DNA of 64,000 nucleotides, from positions 8,619,632-8,683,631 of the forward strand of contig NC_089493.1 in the NCBI RefSeq assembly GCF_036850765.1. The letters are read 5' to 3'. Each line of letters begins with the position of its first letter. The stretch's first letter is position 1. This document shows positions 31,366 to 42,333 of the stretch, piece by piece. A program made the translations under genes and the position numbers. Under the pieces are notes generated by a model. That model ran no database searches. It saw only the letters and a list, made by a program, of their open reading frames with translations, and had not been told where the DNA came from. Source of the DNA: Saccopteryx bilineata. Taxonomy: Eukaryota > Chordata > Mammalia > Chiroptera > Emballonuridae.

Positions 31366-33835
31366 GAGGGTCAGTGTTCTAAGGCACTTCCTGGAGATGA
31401 CCTGCCCAGTAAGAAGAATGACATAACACATGCTTCTTTGACAGTGTTTTCACATTGTTCTTCTCCCTCCAATTTTTCAGTCTCCTTTCCCCTTCTTCCA
31501 GCCAGGGCTCCTACTCACCTGTGGTCCATGGGCAGCCTGCTCCCTGGGACTAGCTTATTTCCTAGCAGGAAGTTTTAAAGAAATATCCTGGGGGAAGTCC
31601 TCACCCGCCCGGTCTGCAGGTTTGGGTCCAAACCATCCATGCTGCGCGACACTGACGGGGCCCCCTCTGTTCAAGCAGCGCATTAACAGAAATGCTTTCA
31701 CAGGCAAGAGGAAGCGGCAGAGTCCAAGGTCTGCTTCTCAGCCTCTAAAAGGATCTTTTGTTGGTGGTAATGCCTCCGGCGACGGTGCCCACATTCCTAG
31801 ATCAAGCACTCCGCGTTCGTGAGGGACAGCGGTGTACGTTTCACTGAAGCTGCCCTCTTCAGTTTTCTCTTTGTCCAAAAAAAAAAAAAAAAAAATTAAA
31901 AGTGCTTCATGTGTACATTTAAGAGCATTGTTACCTTCCGAGTGCTTTACCATCATTACCGTGTCTCCTCGCACAATCACCGGGAGACCTTGACTCCGGA
32001 TGGCGCTGCCTTCTGCTTTGGGGCCGCTTCGACCGGCGTGGCGGGCATTGTTCCCCGGTGTTATTGATGCCTCGTGTGAAGGACTTGGAGAGGAAGCTCT
32101 CCAAGTAAATAGATACACTTTCTGTTTCCATTCAAGGCTCTGAGCCATTCCTTAACCTCCGAGGAGGCTGGATAAATTGTCTCTGCCGAGGAGGTCTGGA
32201 CAGGCTGTAAAGGAAGCACTTTGGGGACTTCCATTTATCTCGGTAGATTGCTGGGGAGAGACAAAGAGCCGGGAGCCAGGCTGGGCAAACCTGAGGCGGC
32301 GCTGGGGTCTGGTTGGGCTCCGGCGCCTGGAATTTGGGTGGTGAGTGTGAAGGTCACCTGAATTTAATTGACTCGCATCCTGGAGGTACTTGTGTCTCGG
32401 GAAGTCACCTGGTCCCTCCTGGTTGTGGTGACATGGAAAGTGCAGGAGAGCCCTGCTTGTGCTGGGATGTGGCCTCACCCCGCATGCCCCCGAGGTGGCA
32501 TGGGCATGAGTTCTGTCCCGTCCTCCCCACTGCCCAGCCTCCCACAGAGCAACCGGAGCGGAGGACTACATCCCTGTATCGTCTGCAAAGCACCATCCGT
32601 CCACCCTCTCCTCACTGAACCTCCGCACAAGGGCAGCAGAGCATGGAGGGAAACTGAGGCTGAGGAGGTTTACAGCCGGATGCCTGCAGAGTGTGGACAT
32701 GCAGAGCCAGGCTGAGAGCCTAACCCAGGACAGTTCCTGCTACAAGCAGGAGCCCCGAGAAATGGATCTGTCTGCTCTTTAAACAAAACGGGAAGCACGT
32801 GTGGAAACCACAGGCTCGTTCACCGAATGCTGATTGAGTCGCCTGCTACGTGCCAGGGATCGCTACTCTGCGTGGTAAATAACAGTGATCCTGAGGCCAA
32901 GTTACAGGTCTGGAAACCCGGAATGGGGATGTCTGCCACACGGTTGCGTGAGTGTGTCTCACCACAGCAATGTGAGCGACGGAGGCATTCTAGATACTCC
33001 CAAATGCGTGTCTCCTCAAGGCAAGGACCGTCTCTTTGGCGTAAGGGACTGTCTTAGTCATATCTGCCTCAGAGAGCGAACCCTTTCATGGCCAAGACAG
33101 ATAGGACAGGTGGCAGGAGGGTGAAGCGCTGCTGAGCACGGCCTGGGGCTCTTCTGGTGGACACTGGGTGGCCCTGCTCTCTGGTCACCACAGAGCCTGC
33201 AGGAGGGAAGACTCAAAGCTGCCTCCCAGGTGCCTGCCCCAGGTAGCTGACAATACAACCCACCTGCTGACAGGACCAGGGAGGAGTGTGAGGACGAAGT
33301 GATGGGCTTCACTGGGACCTGTTACGTTGGAGGGCTCCCAGGACAGCCACAGGGTGGCTCCCAGGACAGGGTCGTATGGGCGTAAAGTTTGTTCGGAGGG
33401 CACCGTGGGCTGGACTATAAACTTGGGGTCACTGAGTACAGGTAGCACGGTGACATGGCCCAGAGAACATGGCGGGCAGGAAAGAGGCGATGACGGAGTC
33501 TGGGGCCTGGGGAACCCCAGTCTTAGAGGGTATTGGGACGGCGCTGAGAAAGAGCAGGCAGAGTTGCGGGGAAAGCACGGAGCCGGTACTGCGACGAGAG
33601 CCCACAAAGGAAAGAGTTCAGCAAAAGAGGGACTCACCACGGTGTCCAGGGCGGGAGGTCGAGATGAGAACAGGAGGGTGTCAGCCGGGTTCACAGGTGC
33701 CACCCTGAGTGGGCGTGGCTACGCACACAAGCACAGCCCAGCTTGACCCAGTGTCCTCTGCCTCGTTAAATTTCCTGTGTGGGAATCTCACCTGGAACTC
33801 TGACAGACTCCCGGATGTTTCCGTTCCCGGTAGAG
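31366..33835. other. unique sequence; candidate conserved stretch 31900-32250
   Basis: No gene recognised. A poly-A run (31878-31896) precedes a unique block with 'cattgttaccttccgagtgc', 'gtgttattgatgcctcgtg' and 'ggataaattgtctctg' that shows no repeat signature. 32820-32890 has an L2/MIR-like 'gctacgtgccagggatcgct'. Frames up to 172 codons (33185-33703, minus) have no domain. Confidence 0.4.
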
Positions 33836-33839
33836 CGAC

Positions 33840-34410
33840 AAAACCTCCATTCTTGTCTTGCTCCAGAGAAAGAATTCAATCAAGAGACCAAGTATAGAAA
33901 GCAAAGCAAGGGTTTGCACTCAGGAATACACACAGGGAGGCCTGAGCGGGCAACTCACTCGCAAGAAGAAGTGCCTCGATTAGTTACAGAATTTAGGTAT
34001 TTATGGGCTTTACTTCCTGGGCTTTCCCATTTCCTACTATTATTTTTTTTTTCTAGTTTTTTTTTTTTTTTCATCTATCTGTCTTCACTGTACTGCTATG
34101 TGGCTGATATTGTATCAGGGAACTTGAGACCACCAGTCTGGTGTGGTCTAGCTTTAAGATTTACCTAGATCCTACGTACAAGGAAGGCATGGGGGCAATT
34201 CATCCCTCTCTCTCCTTTGCCTGTCCTGGCTCATGTCTAACCAGCTACCTAACCTAACATTTCTGCTCATTCCTAAGTGATATCCTGCCCTAAGCTCCCT
34301 TGGAAGTCACAAAGACAGTCTCAGTGGTCAGAATGTCCGGAGGAAGCAATCAGGCCCTATGCTCAGTTTGAAGGTTAGACTGTCTCCCTGCTGAGCGGGG
34401 ACTGCCCAAG
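33840..34410. mobile_element. candidate LTR-like repeat
   Basis: The block holds 'agaaagaattcaatcaagag', 'agaaagcaaagcaagggttt', 'gtatttatgggctttacttc', long T runs (34031-34071), 'gtcctggctcatgtctaacc' and 'tgctgagcggggactgccc'. This style resembles U3/R-type segments of endogenous retroviral LTRs (probably antisense), but I see no confident TG/CA ends, target duplication or viral genes. It may simply be unique DNA. Confidence 0.35.
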
Positions 34411-35300
34411 CTGGTGCCCTGTGATGGGAGGGACTTGGGGACCCCCTCTGCTCCCCTGCCCACCTGCTCCTACATTCAGCCTAACTCTCCAAGCCATAGC
34501 CTCTGCCAAGAGCCTTCCTCGCTCCAGATCCCGACCCCTTTGTTAATATTCTTGACTTTCCCAAGGAGCCGTGGAACCACAGAACTCATTTTCGCTTTGA
34601 GCTCTCTTGCATGACAGATGTCGTGCATGTGGAAACTGAGGCAGGAAGTGTACCACACTGGCATGGCATGAAAGACCACCCAGACCTCAGGAACTGCAGG
34701 CTCAGTGCTGTGCAGCATCCGGGCGGGAGGTGGGAGGCAGGTTGGGTTCGTTCAAGGTGTTAGGAGACAGAGGCCCCACTCAGAGGAAGCGCCTGGCCAT
34801 TGCTGGGAAGCCGTGGGGCAGCAGGAGAAGATGGGACAGCTCCCACCCAGTCCTCACGGAGTGACATCGGTGTGGACCGTTGGGCCCAAATAGCTTCTTG
34901 GTGTTCCGACCACGGTTTACAAAGCGGTCCTCGAGATTCAAGGAGAAAGAAACTTGGTTGTTTTTAAGAATGGAAAACCAAAAGCAGTTAAAAAACGAGA
35001 GCGGGCACCACCCATCAGACGTCGTTGGGCTTCACCAGAAGCACCTCTCGCACTGACTGACGGAAGGGGAGTAACGAGGGGGTGTTCTCCTCGCTTCCCC
35101 AGAGGGATAGCCCATGCGCCGGCGAAGAGGGAAGTTATAAAGGAGAGCCGGAAAATGTGACACTAGGCAGTGCGGTCCACGGGACTCGTGTCCTTTGGGG
35201 GCAGGGAAAACAACCGTGAGCGCTTGAAGACAGCCTACTTAATTCTGAAAGGAAAGGGAAATTATTTGCGATTTCAATGGCAGCTCCATCACGGGCCTCT
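34411..35300. other. unique sequence, no gene seen
   Basis: No gene recognised. 34620-34650 has 'atgtggaaactgaggcagga', a MIR-type word. 34940-35260 is purine-rich with scattered CpGs just upstream of the (TCC)n tract. Confidence 0.4.
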
Positions 35301-35301
35301 C

Positions 35302-35357
35302 CCTCCTCCTCCTCCTCCTCCTCCTCCTCCTCCTCCTCCTCCTTCTCCTCCTCCTCT
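35302..35357. repeat. (TCC)n / (CCT)n microsatellite
   Basis: About 17 CCT triplets with one 'ttct' interruption. The pure polypyrimidine strand can form H-DNA. It encodes poly-Pro on plus and poly-Glu on minus, which creates short spurious frames. Confidence 0.97.
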
Positions 35358-35368
35358 GCAAGGAAATT

Positions 35369-35397
35369 GGTTGCCACGGCAACCTCAGGTTGCATCA
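35369..35397. promoter_or_regulatory. RFX-type X-box next to a C/EBP-ATF-like site
   Basis: 35369-35384 reads ggttgccacggcaacc, a near-perfect inverted repeat that fits the RFX X-box rule GTNRCC-(0-3)-RGYAAC with both half-sites full. Six bases on, 35390-35397 reads TTGCATCA, the composite C/EBP-ATF element (reverse TGATGCAA) bound by ATF4 heterodimers. Motif match is direct; binding or a nearby promoter is inference. Confidence 0.5.
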
Positions 35398-35460
35398 TTA
35401 AGAATTTTTAAAATGTTGAGAGTTGGGAGGGGGCAGGGCTTTAAACATTGAAAGCGGGGA

Positions 35461-35485
35461 GGTGGGGGGGTGGGGGGTGGGGGGT
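35461..35485 (+). other. G-quadruplex motif
   Basis: Three long G runs (7, 6 and 6) each separated by a single T, with a GG before, satisfy a G4 pattern because a run can supply two tetrad columns. Located 80 bp downstream of the X-box. Confidence 0.7.
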
Positions 35486-35628
35486 GAGGCCTGGGAAGTG
35501 AAGGAAGTCATCGGAGATCAGTGAAGTCTCAGCCAGAGGAGGGAGATTCTCGAGTGGGGCTGCCCTTCCATCCCAGTAGATGCTTGGGTCTTTACCGTCT
35601 CTCCTCGAGTCACCAGGGAAACGACAGC

Positions 35629-35647
35629 CTCCCCCCCCCCCCCCCCC
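35629..35647 (+). repeat. poly-C run of about 17
   Basis: An uninterrupted C homopolymer that begins 'cct' and ends 'ggc'. Not part of a SINE here, unlike the shorter C runs at 36.1 and 37.6 kb. It can form an i-motif and its length is likely variable or error-prone in assembly. Confidence 0.9.
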
Positions 35648-36024
35648 GGCTTGGGTTCCTCTTTGCTTCATGTCCCATCTTGGTCATTTTTTTTTTTCTT
35701 TTAAAAGGAAACGAATTGGGAAGAGGAAGAGGATGGCGAGAAGCAGACTTCAACTTGTTCTGTTGCATTTTGTTTCTGTTTTGAACCGGATTGTTTCATT
35801 TCAAGCTGTTTTCCCAATGTTCTTAAGGGGTTGGGACAGAAGCTTACCCATCTGACAAAACTATAAAAATAAACCTTTGCACTCCACGTTCAACTTCTTA
35901 AAGTTCTCTTCTAGGTCTTTGCATGTGTGGAAAACAACCAGGAGGTTTATGTCCAAAGAAGGATTTTTATTCAAAGAACCACGGGTGAGAGATTATACCA
36001 TCACTCCATTGCTATTTCTTCTTT

Positions 36025-36435
36025 AGAAATTTGGGTTTGCGTCGGCCTAGCATGCGGAGGACCAGGGTTCGATTCCCGGCCAGGGCACACAGGAGAAGCG
36101 CCCATTTGCTTCTCCACCCCCCCCCCTTCCTCTCTGTCTCTCTCTTCCCCTCCCGCAGCCAAGGCTCCATTGGAGCAAAGATGGCCCGGGCGCTGGGGAT
36201 GGCTCTGTGGCCTCTGCCTCAGGCGCTAGAGTGGCTCTGGTCACAACATGGCGACGCCCAGGATGGGCAGAGCATCATCCCCTGGTGGGCAGAGCGTCAC
36301 CCCATGGTGGGCGTGCCAGGTGGATCCCGGTCGGGCGCATGCGGGAGTCTGTCTGACTGTCTCTCCCTGTTTCCAGCTTCAGAAAAATGAAAAAAAAAAA
36401 AAAATAATAATAATAAAAAAAAGAAATTTGGGTTT
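36025..36435 (+). mobile_element. long-type bat SINE, 5'-truncated, 14-bp target duplication
   Basis: The body (36039-36421) starts inside the tRNA head at 'gcgtcggcctagcatgcgg', keeps a perfect B box ('ggttcgattcc'), then the C run, 'gccaaggctccattggagc', a tandem 'gggcagagc' segment, 'tgtctgactgtctctccc' and an A/TAA tail. Identical 'agaaatttgggttt' copies lie at 36025-36038 and 36422-36435. About 27 bp of head are missing, consistent with incomplete reverse transcription. Confidence 0.97.
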
Positions 36436-36660
36436 GCCTGGCCTGTGGTGGCGCAGTGGATAGAATGTTGACCTGGAACGCTGAAGTCGCCGGTTTGAGA
36501 CCCTAGGTTTGCCTGGTCAAGGCATATACAACAAGCAATCAATAAACAACTAAAGTGAAGCAACTATGAGTTGATACTTCTCATTCTTCTGTCTCTCTCT
36601 CTCCTCTTTCTCTGTAAAATCAATAAATAAAATCTTTAAAAAAGAGAGAGATTTGGGTTT
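36436..36660 (+). mobile_element. second bat SINE at the same target site
   Basis: It starts 'gcctggcctgtggtggcgc' directly after the previous target copy, contains a B-box-like 'ggtttgagacc', 'aagcaactatgagttgatac', a CT run and an A-rich tail, and ends in 'agagatttgggttt' (36647-36660). That third copy differs by one base from the two copies that flank the first SINE, so this insertion appears to be the older one. Confidence 0.95.
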
Positions 36661-37455
36661 TATCTTCCTTTTACCTAGATGCTCATATGGAAGGAGGAGA
36701 AAGAAATTCAGGTGACGATCCAGGTCATTAGTTACCTGGGAAAGATCTAGACATCATCCACTTTCAGCTTGGAAATCTTTGATGGCTCCACCTGTCTGGC
36801 TCGCCAACCGCGTGTTGCACCCACCCCTGTGCCTGCGGTAGCCACTCACGTTTCCTTATGATGTGGGCCCCCAGTTAAATCCTCACATGCACCCATCACA
36901 GGGTCTCAGCCCTTTGAAAGAGGGCTCACCCACGCAGGGAGGTTCTGTGGAAAGGCCAGTGTTTCAGTGGACAAGGCTATGTTTTGATAGCAAAGGAACT
37001 AGGGGAGGTGGCCCCACCCTGGGCAGCAATGCTTGACTTTGGGGAGCTCCAGGCTGCAGATAGGCTGCCTGGGTCCCGTTTCTGCTCGGCTTCCACCGGA
37101 GAAGAGAAGACGGCTCCACCTGCTGCGGCCCCGAGCAAGCCCTCCATGCGGCTTCCAAGTCTGTTTCTTCCCATGGAAAACAGGGCTCGTAATTGTGACA
37201 GCTGCTTACCTTGAAGAGTTGGCGAGAGAGGCTACATAGCAAGGTGAGCTGCAGGGCAGCCGTCCTGTACACAAGAAAGGGTTAAGTAGGTGTCGAGCCT
37301 CATGCTGATAGGGGCTGGCTCTCGGGGCTCTGTGCTCCTTCCTTGTTGGAGATGATGTCAGTCACGCAGACAAGGTGCCTCAGGACCCCGCTCTTGCCTG
37401 GGTCCTGGGACTATCTGAGGCCACTCTCTCGGCTCTGGGCTGACTAGAGACAAAC
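36661..37455. other. unique sequence, no gene seen
   Basis: No repeat or gene recognised. Overlapping frames of 65-102 codons have no domain. Confidence 0.4.
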
Positions 37456-37847
37456 AAGAAACAACCTGGGGCCCTGGCCGGTTGGCTCAGCAGTAGAGCG
37501 TCGGCCTGGCGTGTGGGGGACCTGGGTTCGATTCCCGGCCAGGGCACATAGGAGAAGCGCCCATGTGCTTCTCCACCCCCCCCCCTCCTTCCTCTTTGTC
37601 TCTCTCTTCCCCTCCCGCAGCTGAGGCTCCATTGGAGCAAAGATGGCCTGGGCGCTGGGGATGGCTCCTTGGCCTCTGCCCCAGGCGCTAGAGTGGCTCT
37701 GGTCGCGGCAGAGCGACGCCCCAGAGGGGCAGAGCATCACCCCTGGTGGGCGTGCCGGGTGGATCCCGGTCGGCGCATGCGGGAGTCTGTCTGACTGTCT
37801 CTCGCCGTTTCCAGCTTCAGAAAAAAAAAAAAAAAGAAACAACCTGG
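37456..37847 (+). mobile_element. long-type bat SINE, full length, 14-bp target duplication
   Basis: The body (37471-37833) starts with the full head 'gccctggccggttggctc', has an A-box-like 'tggctcagcagtagagcg' and a perfect B box at 37525-37535, then the C run, the 'ctccattggagcaaagatgg' middle, and 'ctgtctgactgtctctcgcc' before the A tail. 'aagaaacaacctgg' flanks it at 37456-37469 and 37834-37847. It has one 'gggcagagc' unit fewer than the copy at 40.9 kb. Confidence 0.98.
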
Positions 37848-40345
37848 CCTGGTTCTACTCAGTGTCCACACTGCCCAAAGCGGTGTCAGCTCTGTGGAAA
37901 CAGAAACCCTGAGATAACAGTCTTTTTACTCAAAAAGGTGACAGCGCAGGATCCTGGGCCGGGGCTGCATGAGCCGCCCCGCCCTCTGTGCTGGCTACAT
38001 CCCACATCACTGACCCGTTAGGCTGGCCTTGCTCTACCCCCAGTGCTCTCACCATGCCACCAGGCCCTTCCTAGTGTGGGAGTGCCCCCCACCCAACACA
38101 GACTACTCTTTTCTTTTTTATCCCTCTTGTGCAAGCGGCTACGTGGTAACAGGGCTCTGGCCCCAGCTCTCTGTGCGCGGCCAGCCTTGAATGTTGTTCT
38201 CTCTCTCTGCATCCACCAACTGTCCACCCACCAGTCAACAAACATCTGCATGACACCTTTGCTAGACATTTGGCTGAGCCTGGGGGCCAGTAAATTGACT
38301 CCATGAGCCAAGTCCAGCTCGGAGCAGTGTAGGTAAATAAAGCCCTTCTGGAACACGCCCGTGCTGGTTGTCTGCACGTTGGCGGCGGCTGCCATCAGGA
38401 TACAACGGCTGAACTGACCACCACGACAGAGACCTCACAGCCCAGGAAGCCCAAAATGGAGTCTATTTGGGCCTTTCCAGAAAACGTTTTGCCAACTCTT
38501 GGGCTAGACCCTTGACCAGGTGGGGAGGGCCCACTCCGCCCCAAGTTCCCGACCGCCGAGTGCAGGAGGCAAGCTGTCCACGATTGTTCCATCACAGGGC
38601 GGGCAGGCCTGACGGCGGGCGGAAGAGGTGCTCAGTGAGTCCGGAGGCAAGAGGTCCCTGCCCGCAGGGGGACGTGGGAACGGGTGTCTGAAGGCCTCAC
38701 CTTGCAAGGTCGCTGGGCATGGCCATGTACATAGGAAAAGGTCAGGGAAGGGATCCCCAGGGTGGGCGCTGCCTGGGCAAAACCACCAGCACGGAACCGG
38801 ACCTGTGCACCCGGGCCAGAGGGGCCGTGCTTCAGCGCGAAGGCCAGGTGCACCTGCAAGGAGTCTCGAGGGGCCTGGCTGGCAGGAGCGGTTCGGACCG
38901 GGTCCTGCAGGGTCTGGGCTGCAGGGTAAGGAGGTGGGAGTCGATTCTCCAGACACAGCAAGTTCCTAAAAAGTTTTTGAGCTGGGGAATGAATAAGGAA
39001 GCTGTGCTTTGGGAACCATTAAAAAGGCAGCCAGGTGGAGTATAGACGGGAGATTGATATTTCTAAGAGAAATTAAGCCCTAAGATTTATTCGCCCCAAC
39101 CTAGTCAAATGAAGTAATGTATAAGAAGGATTTTGTAAGCTATAAAATGTATGGGATTATTGTGATTATTTATTATAACAATAATGCTAACCCAGGTAAG
39201 ATTTAGACCTTTCCGCTCAGATTCATTTCCATGTTTCAATCACTTTAACAATTCCCCCATCCTGGGCTGTATTTTGACTTCCCCAGACTGTAATCACAGC
39301 CCACATACTATTGGGCGGGTCGTGATTAAGCAGCAACTTCTGAGCTTTCATATCCAGGGGCGTTCTCTCTGGCGTGACATGGAGCATGTCATGGCATTGT
39401 AATGTTGCATAACGGAGGATGGAACTCAACTGGGGACAGGTCCTCTCCCACCAACGGGGCCTGGACGGACCTTTCCGGTGACCTTGGCCCCAAAGCGTGC
39501 TGACTCAGCCCCAGTCGGGGCATCGCCAAAGAGTTGAGCAGGGTATGAGGAGCCACATTGTCACGCAGCCCCGGACAGCATGCGGAGGAATGCACTGATG
39601 AAGGCTGGTACCCACGGCACATGTCCCCATCCGGGGAAGGAGCAAGGGACCACTAAGATTGTCCCCTGAGGTCAGGAACCAACAATTTACGTAATGAAGA
39701 AAAAAAAAAATGTGATCGGAACTCTGTCTTTAAAGGTGAAATGAAAAATCATGAAACCAAGTTTATTTTCTTATTGTTAACACACTTAGGTGATGATGGC
39801 AGGTCAGCATGAGTTCTTAGAATAAATGAGCAGTAGGTCGGTGAGGGGACAATCAATCCCTGGTGGGGGCTTTGAGGAGCATGCCTTCCCAGAAGCCCTG
39901 GCACTGCCACCATTTGCAACAGAAAAAGCACGCCCCAGTGGTCCCTGCCACCTCAGCCTGGGTCCTGGGGCCCGTGGACCTGTCTGGACGGAAGCCTCGT
40001 GAAGCCCAGATGAGCCACAGACCCACGAGAAAGAAGGAAATGTTTGTTTGGGACACCACCAAGGCTTGGGGGTATATTGTGCACATTACAATTGTTACAA
40101 AACTTAATACACCCTCTTCTTCCTTACAACCTATGAGCATACATAAACATTTATCACTTTCATCTTAACAGTATTCTACAGTACACAGTGGGGAGCATGT
40201 AGACATTTCTGCCAGAGAATAGGGAGGGAGATCAAGCATAGCTCTTTTTTTCTTTTGAGGGTGGGGGAAGCTGTTTGTATTTCCTTCTCTGCACCAAGAA
40301 GCAGTGTCGCACGGTGGTGGCCACGGCGGTGGCCAGTGTGGCTCC
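37848..40345. other. unique sequence with two weak repeat remnants
   Basis: 38215-38300 ('gtcaacaaacatctgcatga', 'tggctgagcctgggggccag') looks like an antisense L2 end. 39950-40080 ('gatgagccacagacccacga', 'accaaggcttgggggtatat') vaguely resembles the end of an LTR. 39060-39200 is an AT-rich unique stretch. GC-rich frames at 38504-38969 (up to 150 codons on both strands) show no domain. Confidence 0.4.
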
Positions 40346-40349
40346 CGGA

Positions 40350-40460
40350 GCCAGTTTGCTGGGACTGGTATCCCAGGTCTATCGCTTTGGGCAAATTGCT
40401 CAGCCTTGCCGGGGATCTGTGAGACTGAGATGGAAGTTTCTGTGGAGCTGAAATGGTCTG
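40350..40460 (+). mobile_element. MIR SINE fragment
   Basis: 'ctggtatcccaggtctatcg', 'ctttgggcaaattgctcagc' and 'gatctgtgagactgagatgg' follow MIR in sense, well diverged. Confidence 0.5.
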
Positions 40461-40811
40461 GCAAGCTCGTGAGAGGGCTGCCACCTGTCTCTGAGAGCCC
40501 TGCCGGGCGCCGAGGACACTGTCCACCAAGGTGACCGTTCTGATTCTCTGACGCTCTCTTCTTCCACCGGCTACGAGCTCAAAGCCGCGCCGCAGCCTCC
40601 TCTGTTGTCCCAGGGCCAGAACACACAGTCCACCGCGTCATCGGTGCTTTCTGAATGGCCGTGTCCTGGTGCCCTCAGCAGGTGACCCTAACCCAGAGGT
40701 CAGCTCTCCCCCCCCCCCTCCAGCCCTCAGAGCCACTGGGGTATAAGTAGGGGCCAGGTATGTGAAAGCCCTTCCAGTCTCCATCACCAGCTGGGTGCCA
40801 GGGAGGGCCAG

Positions 40812-41355
40812 GAAATGCCATCCTGGCTGGACCAGCTGCTCCCAGAAATGCCATCCTAGCCCTGGCCGGTTGGCTCAGCGGTAGAGCGTCGGCCTAGCGT
40901 GCGGAGGACCCGGGTTCGATTCCCGGCCAGGACACACAGGAGAAGCGCCCATTTGCTTCTCCACCCCTCCCCCTCTCCTTCCTCTCTGTCTCTCTCTTCC
41001 CCTCCCGCAGCCAAGGCTCCATTGGAGCAAAGATGGCCCGGGCGCTGGGGATGGCTCTGTGGCCTCTGCCCCGGGCGCTAGAGTGGCTCTGGTCGCAACA
41101 TGGCGACGCCCAGGATGGGCAGAGCATCGCCCCCTGGTGGGCAGAGCGTCGCCCCTGGTGGGCGTGCCGGGTGGATCCTGGTCGGGCGCATGCGGGAGTC
41201 TGTCTGACTGTCTCTCCCTGTTTCCAGCTTCAGAAAAATGAAAAAAAAAAAAAAAAGAAATGCCATCCTGGCTGGACCAGCCGCTCCCAGAAATGCCATC
41301 CTGGCTGGACCAGCCGCTCCCAGAAATGCCATCCTGGCTGGACCAGCCGCTCCCA
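40812..41355. repeat. 33-bp minisatellite split by a SINE
   Basis: Units at 40812-40844, a partial at 40845-40857, then after the SINE 41257-41289, 41290-41322 and 41323-41355. The three downstream units are identical; the upstream one differs by one base (ctg/ccg). The unit contains 'gaaatgccatcctggctgg'. The next 10 bp diverge, which ends the array. Confidence 0.97.
40844..41269 (+). mobile_element. long-type bat SINE inside the 33-bp array
   Basis: The body (40859-41255) has the full tRNA head, A-box-like 'tggctcagcggtagagcg', perfect B box at 40913-40923, CT/C-rich middle, two 'gggcagagcrtcgcccc' units, 'tgtctgactgtctctccc' and a long A tail. 'agaaatgccatcct' flanks it at 40844-40857 and 41256-41269; because this sequence also belongs to the tandem unit, the downstream copy could be partly array rather than duplication. 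Confidence 0.97.
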
Positions 41356-42325
41356 GACCTTCCTGGTGGGGAGCACAGACCTGTCGGGAGCTGGTCACGG
41401 GCACCTCGCTGGCTGTAAGGGTGGCATTTCTTACACACCTGAGCCAGTGGCCCGAGCTCTGTGCCAGTGACACAATTATCACAAATGCCTATCCCTGGCC
41501 ACACTCTCAAGGCTGGAGCCAACTTATTGTTCTGCTTGCCATGGGAAGCCTGTTCCCAGGAGCCCACGCCCACACCCGAGCATCCCCCGCCCCCGCCACC
41601 CACCACCCACCAGCCCAGCTTAACGTGGGAAGGCGTGTCTCCGCTCTGCATTCCTGGCTCAGGCACCACTCATCAGGTCCCCGTGGGTTTGCCTAAGTCG
41701 TCTGAGAGCCCCGGGCCACCTTGGCTGTTCAGAGGACCCAGGGCACTGGGCCCCTTGCAGCAGAACGGCTTTCTTTACCTGCCACACGCCCGAGTCACTC
41801 TCACTGCTGCAGGTGCTCCTAGCCGGGCTCAGCTCATTCTCTTGGGCCTTTTCCCTGCACGGGGCCCATGTCAAGTATAACGCTCTCCTCCCTCGACTCT
41901 GCCCAGGGCTGGCTGCCTGCGTCCCACGTGGTCCGCCCCGTCGCCGTTTCTTCCTCTCCCCCCAAAACAGCCTTTTCCTTCCTCCAGGCAGACATGCTCC
42001 ATTCAGACAGCATATCATCCCTCCAGGGAGCTAGCTGCACATCCCCATGTGGGAAGAAGGGCATGGCTACCTGAAAACGCCATCGTGAAAATGTGGCCAC
42101 CACTGCATGGTTGCAAAAGACGTCAGTCATGTGGCAGAAATGTGTGGAAATACGGTTAGGCATGGGTTTCTAATTCTTTGGGGGAAAATGACCAGGGAGG
42201 AGAGTGTCCACAACGGAAATGCAGGACGAATGACGGTTGCGTCATGCCACCGTTCCTCTTTCTCTCAGAGCACCGGTGACATCCTTGGGGACCTGCAGAA
42301 GGAGAATGAAATACACCAGCAATGA
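41356..42325. other. unique sequence, no gene seen
   Basis: No repeat recognised. Frames of 119-152 codons on both strands have no domain; the 152-codon one begins inside the minisatellite. Confidence 0.4.
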
Positions 42326-42333
42326 CTCTAAGC

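Noticed and set aside
40859..40935. tRNA gene
   Set aside because: The A and B boxes belong to the tRNA-derived head of a SINE with a body, A tail and target duplication; extra bases before the D arm do not fit a tRNA fold. The same holds for the heads at 37471 and 60893.
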